A stretch of 31,413 bases of DNA from a virus: the IMG/VR virus record IMGVR_UViG_3300036846_001187, positions 1-31,413 of that record; one strand, written 5' to 3'. The translations under genes were made by a program, and so were the position numbers. Shown here in pieces: positions 19,988 through 26,928 of this stretch; position 1 is the first letter of the stretch; each line of letters starts with the position of its first letter. The notes beneath the pieces are model-generated. The model made no database searches. It saw only the letters and a list, made by a program, of their open reading frames with translations, and had not been told where the DNA came from.

Positions 19988-20156
19988 CTCCCCGGCTCCT
20001 TATGTTGGACATGAGGGCGTCGCGCTCCTCGCGCAGGCTCTCGCCCACGATGTTGGCCCCATAACCGAGGGCCGCCGCATTCTGTCTCATATGGATCATC
20101 GCCATCTCAATCTGCCACAGCCGGATCGCTGCGTCGTTGAGGCCGTCGTCGCTCAT
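19947..20156 (-). CDS. Hypothetical small helical protein, 69 aa
   Basis: A 69-residue protein behind a strong GGGAGGAG site. It is amphipathic and Ala/Arg-rich (IRLWQIEMAMIHMRQNAAAL, SLREERDALMSNIRSR), probably helical, without a membrane segment. It overlaps the lipoprotein start by 41 bp, as lysis genes often do, but it lacks the membrane anchor expected of an i-spanin. Function unknown. Confidence 0.55.
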   Translation of the reverse strand: MSDDGLNDAAIRLWQIEMAMIHMRQNAAALGYGANIVGESLREERDALMSNIRSRGDALVEGVKKPRAA

Positions 20157-20259
20157 CCTCAGGCTCCTCCCGTGGGGTCAACAGCTTGGCACGCTCCGGC
20201 AGCAACCGTGCCAGATCGCTTTTCATCAAGAGCTGGCTAAGCCGTTCGTTGGGGGTCAT
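20107..20259 (-). CDS. Possible small ORF after the tail-spike gene
   Basis: A 50-residue ORF, MTPNERLSQLLMKSDLARLL..., whose ATG directly follows the tail-spike stop codon (TAGATG) and which overlaps the next gene by about 50 bp in another frame. The first 32 residues look like a real helix; the tail (EDERRRPQRRSDP) looks like out-of-frame read-through. No ribosome site is visible. It fills a 103-bp gap that would otherwise be empty. Confidence 0.3.
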   Translation of the reverse strand: MTPNERLSQLLMKSDLARLLPERAKLLTPREEPEDERRRPQRRSDPAVAD

Positions 20260-22662
20260 CTACTTGAGATACCACAAGTTCGTCGACGAACTATAGACCA
20301 TGTTAAAATAGGTTCCCACTTGGGCGTTGAAGTTCCCCGCGATGTTTCCTCCCGTGACAAAAGCCGTGTCACCCGAGGGAAGCACAGTCACCGTGGTCCG
20401 GTTCGGCCAGGCCCCCTGGATCGCGCTCACCGTATTGCCACCCCCCGGGTGGGCATCCTGCAACACAATGTATGAGTTAACCGGCAACGTAATCGACATG
20501 TTTGGTGTCCCGCCCGCCGTACTCGGGACAAAGACGGTTGCCTGTACATTATCAATACCTAGATTGTCCCGGATCAGCCCAGAGCCGGGATAGCCGGTAA
20601 CCGGGGTGAGCGTGGTAGAGACAGTAAGATCATTATCCAATATAAGAATATCCTGATTACCGCTAACCAGATTTATCAAAGCGCCACCAGCAGGAGACTG
20701 TACGCTGTTATCACATTCATCACCGACTCGAGAACTTCGCAGATAGAAATTGTTGACGTTAGGTGCCAGCAATACAGCTGATCCTGGAACTTGTAGACCG
20801 CAAATGGAACTAGCATCGATGCTGACGTAGTTCCAAGCGCTGTTCGTTATACTAAATAGGTTCGTCGCTCCTGCATTATAATCCCGCAGCCCGTTAAAGT
20901 GGACGCCATAAAGAGTTGTTGCACCTCCAGTGTTTGATATGGTAATCCCACCACCAGCACCAATAACTCCAGCGGGCGCACCAACAGGAGAACCGGCACC
21001 GACTGCCCATGCATTAGTAAACTGAAGAGAAACTATAGATGCGCTAGCATCAGCAGTATCGATTTCGATTGCCGTCGCGACAGTCGTATCACCATCGAAG
21101 TTTCCAATGTCTTGTAACCCATAAACAGACTGGTTCGCACCAGGGATTATCTGTAATCCGACACTGGCAAGCACGTTGTCATTCTGGAAAATATGGCACC
21201 CTCCACAGTCCTCAATCCTTATCCCGGCGTTACCAGGGTCAAAAAACAGCGTGATTGTGCCACTAACTGTTGCAGCGGTGGAGAGCGCCAAGGAATTACC
21301 ACTGGTGTACGTAGCAGTAGCCCCACTAGGGATGCCATGCCCATAAACCGGCTTGCCATTAGGGATTTGGCTGAGGCACGCTGTTCCACCGCCACCACAC
21401 GTCAAGCCCGTGACACTTGCTGATCCGTTGGCGATCGTTCCATAAACACTAACATTAAAGCCCGAGGTGGTATTGCCGTTGATTATGGGATCAATCGTGT
21501 TAGCGCTGGTCGTGGCGTGCCCAATCCGAATGCCGTTGCACGCGGTGCCCTGGAAATTGGCAATGTAGTTGTGCTCCACCCGTGGCTGGTTGCCGTTGAC
21601 ATCGACGCCGGTGCAGGAGCCTACGATAAAATTGGCGCTCACCAACCCGCCGACACCGCCAGACATGGCGATTGTTGTGCCGCCGGTGTTCAGCCCAGCT
21701 GCGTTAGCAACAATGTAGCACCCGGTAATTGACGCCCCCTTTCCCTGCGTGGAGGGATCGCTGGCCAACTGGATCATCGGGTTAAGGTTGACCGCACCGG
21801 CAGACAGGGTAACGGCAAGATTTTCCTCGCATTGGATTGTGGTCCCTTTCCCTGCGGTGACGGTGGAGTCAAGACGGAAATTGTGCCCTGCTGGGAAGGT
21901 CACCACGCCGCCGGTGGCGAGCGCGGCATTGACTGTCGGGGCATCATTGACCACGCCGCTGCCGATAGCACCCCACTCACGGACATCCTTCCCCGACGAC
22001 GGGAATGAAGCTATCCAGCACTTGCCGTCGGCGCTCTGGACCTGGCTGCCGTTGTCGCCGGCACCACCGTTTAGAGTGCAGGGGCTTCCACTGGAAACGT
22101 ACAGCAACGGCGGTGCATCGCCGGGGGTGGCAAAGCCAGCACGCACCACCGAGGAGAAAGTCGTCGTCGCCAACGTCTTCAAGGTCGGATTGTTCGCCGC
22201 CTCGGGCAATCCGGTGATGGACCCGGGAACCGGGAGCGGAACACCATTGAGGTTGATCACGAAACTGCTGGGCGGTGCACCACCCAATGCTCCTACATCG
22301 ATGGCGGCCGTGCTGCTGCCAATATTGGGAGAGAAGCAAAGATAGTGGCCCGGCGTACCCAGCGGGCTATCATAAAGGCAAGCCAGCTCACCATTAGGGC
22401 CTGTCCCCGTCGCCGTCGCCGGGAACGGGTTGCCGGTCTTGTTGGGCGGCGCAGTCAACCCAAGCTCATGCGGCAACAGGCCCTGCGGCTTGTTGGCCGC
22501 CCCGCCCGCATCCATCACCGTGTTGTTGGTCGACCACATGGTGAGATGCTGGGGTATTACGCCGCCTTGCTGAAAGACTTGGCCGCTGGCGCTTCGCGCC
22601 AGCTCGACGAGCACGAGTCCAGCGAAACCTACCCACCCAATGATCGAGCGAAGCGAGATCAT
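20260..22662 (-). CDS. Tail spike / receptor-binding protein, right-handed beta-helix
   Basis: An 800-residue protein. The N-terminus MISLRSIIGWVGFAGLVLVE then LARSASGQ looks like a signal peptide or hydrophobic anchor, followed by QVFQQGGVIPQHLTMWSTNN, a start seen in tail proteins of alphaproteobacterial phages. From about residue 230, KDVREWGAIGSGVVNDAPTV then GGVVTFPAG is the Pectate_lyase_3 beta-helix entry, and Gly/Asn-rich repeats continue to the end. Such spikes bind or cut host polysaccharide. The ATG at 22662 overlaps the upstream stop (ATGA); an in-frame ATG at 22740 would lie within the upstream gene. The start region is a core-hairpin repeat. DNA for the C-terminal half (about 20.6-21.3 kb) is clearly less GC-rich than its neighbours. 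Confidence 0.8.
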   Translation of the reverse strand: MISLRSIIGWVGFAGLVLVELARSASGQVFQQGGVIPQHLTMWSTNNTVMDAGGAANKPQGLLPHELGLTAPPNKTGNPFPATATGTGPNGELACLYDSPLGTPGHYLCFSPNIGSSTAAIDVGALGGAPPSSFVINLNGVPLPVPGSITGLPEAANNPTLKTLATTTFSSVVRAGFATPGDAPPLLYVSSGSPCTLNGGAGDNGSQVQSADGKCWIASFPSSGKDVREWGAIGSGVVNDAPTVNAALATGGVVTFPAGHNFRLDSTVTAGKGTTIQCEENLAVTLSAGAVNLNPMIQLASDPSTQGKGASITGCYIVANAAGLNTGGTTIAMSGGVGGLVSANFIVGSCTGVDVNGNQPRVEHNYIANFQGTACNGIRIGHATTSANTIDPIINGNTTSGFNVSVYGTIANGSASVTGLTCGGGGTACLSQIPNGKPVYGHGIPSGATATYTSGNSLALSTAATVSGTITLFFDPGNAGIRIEDCGGCHIFQNDNVLASVGLQIIPGANQSVYGLQDIGNFDGDTTVATAIEIDTADASASIVSLQFTNAWAVGAGSPVGAPAGVIGAGGGITISNTGGATTLYGVHFNGLRDYNAGATNLFSITNSAWNYVSIDASSICGLQVPGSAVLLAPNVNNFYLRSSRVGDECDNSVQSPAGGALINLVSGNQDILILDNDLTVSTTLTPVTGYPGSGLIRDNLGIDNVQATVFVPSTAGGTPNMSITLPVNSYIVLQDAHPGGGNTVSAIQGAWPNRTTVTVLPSGDTAFVTGGNIAGNFNAQVGTYFNMVYSSSTNLWYLK
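22585..22603. repeat. Perfect 8-bp hairpin with TTC loop
   Basis: GCTGGCGC-TTC-GCGCCAGC. It shares the GC-TTC-GC tip with the core-hairpin family and lies 37 bp inside the tail-spike copy of that family, encoding part of the signal-like peptide. Confidence 0.6.
22640..22662. repeat. Core-hairpin repeat at the tail-spike start
   Basis: On the plus strand ATGATC, GAGCGAAGCGA, GATCAT: a perfect 6-bp stem around the core in reverse orientation. The start codon of the tail spike is part of the stem, as at 5985. Confidence 0.8.
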
Positions 22663-23033
22663 GGCCGGAGCCTGTATTCCAACAAGATCATGGGCAGGAC
22701 CACACCCACCGAGAACACGCCAAAGACACCCGCGCTCCACATATCCTCGACCTTCCAGCCCAGTGCGAAGGCTCCCACCACAGCAATCATCATAAAGAAA
22801 CGCACGGCCAGGATGCGGCTGATCACCTCAAAGATGACCGCAACCTGCACGTCCCTAGTGCGTGGGGCGGGTTGCGGTGGAGGAGGCCCCGGGTCGGTCG
22901 TGGGGGGCGGCTCCAATAGGCCGTCTTCGTTGGGGCCTCTTGATGAGCGAGGCCTCCGGCGGTCCGGCGCTATCCTCTCGCTCACCACTTCCAGCCGGCG
23001 CGGCTCCTCCGGAAAGCTGTTCTCGGAACTCAT
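22659..23033 (-). CDS. Two-TM membrane protein with Pro-rich N-terminus, holin candidate
   Basis: A 124-residue protein. Residues 1-60 are polar and Pro-rich (EPPPTTDPGPPPPQPAPRTR). Two hydrophobic helices follow: about 72-92 (SRILAVRFFMMIAVVGAFAL) and 99-119 (WSAGVFGVFSVGVVLPMILL), with a short charged end (YRLRP). Size and two-helix layout would suit a class II holin or another small phage membrane protein. The ATG at 23033 has AGAGGA before it. Its first 60 codons overlap the end of the 22855-23214 gene in another frame on the same strand, an unusually long overlap. Confidence 0.6.
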   Translation of the reverse strand: MSSENSFPEEPRRLEVVSERIAPDRRRPRSSRGPNEDGLLEPPPTTDPGPPPPQPAPRTRDVQVAVIFEVISRILAVRFFMMIAVVGAFALGWKVEDMWSAGVFGVFSVGVVLPMILLEYRLRP

Positions 23034-23214
23034 CAAAGCCGTTCCTCTCGTCGGGCATGTTGAGCCGGTTCTTGACTGCAACCCACCGCGTCGCAGCCTG
23101 CATGACCGCCAGCCGCTTATCAAGCGGCAGCTTCTCCGCCTCCTCGATGATGCTCCGCATCATCTCATCGGCGGAGTTCACGACATCGCTGCGCTGCCCC
23201 AGTGTGTTCGCCAC
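22855..23214 (-). CDS. Hypothetical protein, 119 aa, overlapping the next gene
   Basis: A 119-residue protein with a GTG start just after the stop of the 1236-residue virion gene and a good AAGGAG site. Residues 1-65 look like a structured helical domain (DEMMRSIIEEAEKLPLDKRL, AVMQAATRWVAVKNRLNMPD). The remainder is low-complexity and basic (KRPQRRRPIGAAPHDRPG) and is encoded by the same DNA as the N-terminus of the two-TM protein. One of the two disordered tails is probably a by-product of overprinting. Position among virion genes suggests a structural or assembly role. Confidence 0.55.
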   Translation of the reverse strand: MANTLGQRSDVVNSADEMMRSIIEEAEKLPLDKRLAVMQAATRWVAVKNRLNMPDERNGFDEFREQLSGGAAPAGSGEREDSAGPPEASLIKRPQRRRPIGAAPHDRPGASSTATRPTH

Positions 23215-26200
23215 CTACTTCTCCTTCAACCTACGCCGGTAATCTTTCAGTTCCTGCATCTGCTCGAACCGCTCGATCTTCTTCGGGTTGGTGATGACCA
23301 CGGGGGCCGGCACAAACCCGAAGAAGCTCATCAAGTAGGGGAACCAATCGGCGTGTTCCTTCGCCTGCCGCTGTACCCCCCGAAAGCTGAAAGGCGTGGC
23401 CGAATACACCAGGTACTTGCCGAACTGAAGACCGCCATAAGTCTTGTCCAAGTCCGACACGATGGCCCCGCCATAGTAGTCCTTGTTATTGTACAACTCC
23501 AGCATCGTCGACCATAGCGGGTGCAGCTTGTTCATCAACGTGCCACCCGGACTATTGTTATAGCCCACCACATCCTTGACATAGGTCGGCATCGCCAGCC
23601 GCTCCTTCGTACCCTCCGGCGTACTTCTTCCCGTCGGCGGATAGAAGTAGTCGACCATGCCCTGCGGGCCTTTACCCGTGAACAAATAGGTCAGGATGGC
23701 TCCCTGCCACGCGACAACAATAGGCAGAGCAATGGAATATCTCGCGCGCTCGGTCATCTCGGCGATGTTGCTTCCCGTCGACAGGTGGTAGCCAAACTGC
23801 GTCAGGTCGGCCAGACCTCCCCCCAACTCTCGTATCGTCCCTAGGTTCCAACCCACCGCGCGCACCGCCAGGAAGGACGTATCCTTCAACATACGGTCCC
23901 AGAACAGATTGTCGTAGACCATCTCGCCCATCCGATTATCCACGCTCTCCCAGGCCCGCTGCGCAAACTGGTCGAACTCGGCATTCGTCGGCCCCGGATG
24001 GCCCTGCATGAAAACATCTCTCGGCACGCCAGGGTTCTTGCGGGAGAACTCCTGCCAGGCCGCCTCCGCGTGTCCCTGCACAAACTCCCGCGCCATGTCC
24101 CGCATGACACCCAGCTTCGCCAGCGGCACAAACTGAGTCATGATCGGCTCGGCCACAGTCTCTATCGTCCGTGACGCCAGCTTCAACCCGGTCAGCACCG
24201 CCCGCGTCGGCATCGAATACTTCTCGGTCGACCCAAATGTTTCCTTGATGCTCTCCCAGATATACCCCTCATAGGGTCCTTTGCCGGCCAGGTTCTTCCC
24301 CAGCTGCGTAGGCTTCCATGCCCGCAAGAACCCACCCATGCCGTTGGACCGGTGGATCATGTCCATGTTCACCCGGCCACCACTGTGCAGGAAGAACTTG
24401 ACCGCCGCCGCCCGGTCACTTGTCAGACTCATCGGGTCGTCGACATACTTCATGATGTCGCGGCGGAACTCCCTGCCCCGCGCAACATTCCGCACGCCGG
24501 CATAGACCCCAAGAGGCGTGGCCGCCGCCAGCCCCAGGTCGGCGGCATGCTGCAAGTCCCCTCTATAGAGCGCTCTCGGTATCATCGTCAGCGCCGATAC
24601 CGCATTCTCGATGCTCACCATCCCCAAGTGGAAGAAGCTGAGGCCCAGCTGAAGCTGATTGAAGCCGTTGGCAAAGCCCCTCATGGAGTCCACCAGGTCC
24701 CGGTTCTTAAAGCCCTCCGACACAAAGTTGTTGAAGACCGTCGCCACCTGCTCCGGCGCAAACCAACCCCCCAAATACCGCAGGCCGGGGAACACCTTGT
24801 GGAAGTGCTCCTCAAAGCTCTGGACCCGGTCCGCACCCCCTGTCACCAAGCTGGGCTTCACATTATCGACCACCCCCCGCAACGCCCTGTTAACTGGCAA
24901 CGCCAGCCAGTCCTTCAGCGCCTTGTCGGCGTCGGGCGCGATCTGCTTCAACAACTCGGGAGCGTGCCAATAGGCATGAAACAGGTTGGCGATCCGCTCG
25001 TCGGCATTGATCAGGTAATCGTAGTATTGCTGGACCCTCGGACTCTGCCGGGCCGCTGCCAGCAACGACGCCTCATCCATACCGCTGCGGGCTATCCCAA
25101 GTTTCCGCAGCCCCTCCCAGGCCGCCGGGAAGTTGTTCTTGAAGTAGTCGGCGAGGTGATACTGGAACTCGATGTGATGCCCGATCTCGTGCATCATGAT
25201 GCCTTCGTAGGTCCCAAACTGCGCCACCAGCTCCGGTATCCGAGAGGCATAGCCCTGCGTCTGCGGGTTCGCCGCCAGGAAGGGGTCCTCGCTTCTTAAA
25301 GGCCGCTTGGGATCAAGCCCCAGGAACTTGGCTACATCCTCGATACCCTTCCTTAGCTTTGCATCGAAGCCTTCCTGGTGAAGAGCCTCGGCCCTGAACG
25401 TCTTGTCCACCTCCGCCGGCATCAAGTGGGCCTCGAAGAACTTGTCGTTGAGCTTGACCATGCCGAGGTCGGCGGCCTCTCTCTCCTTGTTCCAGGGGAA
25501 GAACTTGGCGATGCCCGTCCCCTTCATCTCCTGGCCCTGCAACTTGCCGTACACATGGTGCATGATGCCGTCATGTCGAACGAGGAAGGCATCAATGGGG
25601 TTGGTGAACTTGAGTTCGAGGCCCTTATCGAGACTAGCCTGCAACGTCGGCACAGTCCTCGGCAGGAGGCCGGCGGCCCCCTTGGACCCCTGCATCGGCC
25701 GCCGGCTACGCGACGCCGCCACTGCCCGCTCGTGCTCCTCCCACAACCCGATGGCCTTCTCCGGGTCCTTGAACTGCCGCGACCAATACTCGCCGGTCGC
25801 CCGCGCTAGAGACCCCACGGCGACCAGCATCTCCTCATCCCGGTCAACCCATCTTCTCAAGACATCCGCCATCGGCTGAAGGCCGGTCAGCACCTTCGGG
25901 TCCGTCGGCGACAACGCATGGGGTTCGCCCGACATCAACAGCTGGAAGTTGATCCCCTCCTCGGGCGTCATCCGCTTCGCCACATGCTGGAAAGGCTCCA
26001 GCTCGTCTCTCACCTTCTGCTCCATCAGCGCCCGCATGGTCTGATGGCGGCGGATGATCTCGGCGAACTTGGCCGGCGTCTTCAGCCACTTGTACTCAGG
26101 CACTCCCAAGCCGGCGTCGGGACCCTCCTTGATAAACTTCTCCGTGCTCCGCAGCGGCATCATCCCGCCCGCTGGGTCCGGCACCAGGCTCGGCACCTTC

Positions 26201-26925
26201 TGCCTCCGGGTAGAGGCCGACACCGCCGCCTCGACGCCCTGGCCGAACCCGCTCTCCCTCACCCGTTCAAGCCCCTTGCCCACCAGTGACGCCGGCTGGC
26301 CTAGCTTGCTCACGCCCAACGTACTCTGGACAACGGGCATCTTCCCCACCAACCCCAGCAAGGGGTCGGCAAAGACCTGGGCTGCCATCGTCCCCACCTC
26401 GCCCGTCCGGTGGGCCAGTCCCGGCACCCCCGTCACCCGCTCCAACGGCTCCCCCACTGCCTCCTCGACAGCGGCCTGAATGGGTGAGGTCACCATCCCG
26501 ACGCCGCCGCCCAGCGTCCTCAACACTTGCCACGCTCTTCCTTGCAGAGAGTGCCTCTTCCACTGCTCCTTGAGGGAGTCCTTCAATTCGTTGAAGTTCT
26601 CGTAGAGGTCCTGCCGCACCAACCCGAAGTATTCGGGCACCAGGTCGCTCAGTCCCATGCCGTGTGGATAGCGGTGAGCCAGGACCGGATCAAAGCCCTG
26701 CGGCCCATACGGCGTCTTCCAGGGCTGCCTCGCTCCACTCGGGGCAGGCGTCACCTCGGGAGTAGCGGTGCCTCTCATAGCCCGTTGGCGAAAAAGCTCC
26801 GAGGCCGACGGTGGCTCGGAAGGCGTCGCAGGAGCTGCCGGACCAGGTGCGACGCCAGTTCTTCGGTGGGCACGCTCGCGGAAAAGCTGCGAGTTGTCTG
26901 CGAGGACATCATCACCCTCGGCCAC
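23215..26925 (-). CDS. Large polyvalent-type internal virion protein with gluzincin metallopeptidase site
   Basis: A 1236-residue protein. HEIGH (residues 579-583) with surrounding YEGIMMHEIGHHIEFQYHLA is a zinc-peptidase motif, and ADERIANLFHAYWHAPE with E642 fits the third ligand of a gluzincin. The C-terminal half, through GGTLMNKLHPLWSTMLELYN and PFSFRGVQRQAKEHADWFPY, resembles the large-polyvalent-protein domain LPD38. Such proteins are packaged and delivered with phage DNA and may act on host targets. Two N-terminal repeats, SQLFRERAHRRTG and SELFRQRAMRGTA (residues 12-24 and 42-54), are linked by a Pro/Ala stretch. Translation starts at GTG two codons after the upstream stop. It may work in ejection; the peptidase target is unknown. 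Confidence 0.7.
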   Translation of the reverse strand: MAEGDDVLADNSQLFRERAHRRTGVAPGPAAPATPSEPPSASELFRQRAMRGTATPEVTPAPSGARQPWKTPYGPQGFDPVLAHRYPHGMGLSDLVPEYFGLVRQDLYENFNELKDSLKEQWKRHSLQGRAWQVLRTLGGGVGMVTSPIQAAVEEAVGEPLERVTGVPGLAHRTGEVGTMAAQVFADPLLGLVGKMPVVQSTLGVSKLGQPASLVGKGLERVRESGFGQGVEAAVSASTRRQKVPSLVPDPAGGMMPLRSTEKFIKEGPDAGLGVPEYKWLKTPAKFAEIIRRHQTMRALMEQKVRDELEPFQHVAKRMTPEEGINFQLLMSGEPHALSPTDPKVLTGLQPMADVLRRWVDRDEEMLVAVGSLARATGEYWSRQFKDPEKAIGLWEEHERAVAASRSRRPMQGSKGAAGLLPRTVPTLQASLDKGLELKFTNPIDAFLVRHDGIMHHVYGKLQGQEMKGTGIAKFFPWNKEREAADLGMVKLNDKFFEAHLMPAEVDKTFRAEALHQEGFDAKLRKGIEDVAKFLGLDPKRPLRSEDPFLAANPQTQGYASRIPELVAQFGTYEGIMMHEIGHHIEFQYHLADYFKNNFPAAWEGLRKLGIARSGMDEASLLAAARQSPRVQQYYDYLINADERIANLFHAYWHAPELLKQIAPDADKALKDWLALPVNRALRGVVDNVKPSLVTGGADRVQSFEEHFHKVFPGLRYLGGWFAPEQVATVFNNFVSEGFKNRDLVDSMRGFANGFNQLQLGLSFFHLGMVSIENAVSALTMIPRALYRGDLQHAADLGLAAATPLGVYAGVRNVARGREFRRDIMKYVDDPMSLTSDRAAAVKFFLHSGGRVNMDMIHRSNGMGGFLRAWKPTQLGKNLAGKGPYEGYIWESIKETFGSTEKYSMPTRAVLTGLKLASRTIETVAEPIMTQFVPLAKLGVMRDMAREFVQGHAEAAWQEFSRKNPGVPRDVFMQGHPGPTNAEFDQFAQRAWESVDNRMGEMVYDNLFWDRMLKDTSFLAVRAVGWNLGTIRELGGGLADLTQFGYHLSTGSNIAEMTERARYSIALPIVVAWQGAILTYLFTGKGPQGMVDYFYPPTGRSTPEGTKERLAMPTYVKDVVGYNNSPGGTLMNKLHPLWSTMLELYNNKDYYGGAIVSDLDKTYGGLQFGKYLVYSATPFSFRGVQRQAKEHADWFPYLMSFFGFVPAPVVITNPKKIERFEQMQELKDYRRRLKEK

Positions 26926-26928
26926 AAC

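Noticed and set aside
22345-23517. 390-codon plus-strand ORF across the virion block
   Set aside because: It runs antisense to the tail-spike start, the two-TM protein and the 1236-residue gene, and its product has the Arg/Ser/His composition of a shadow frame.
24352-25299. 315-codon plus-strand ORF inside the 1236-residue gene
   Set aside because: Shadow of a well-supported gene on the minus strand; His/Arg/Gln-rich product without domains or ribosome site.
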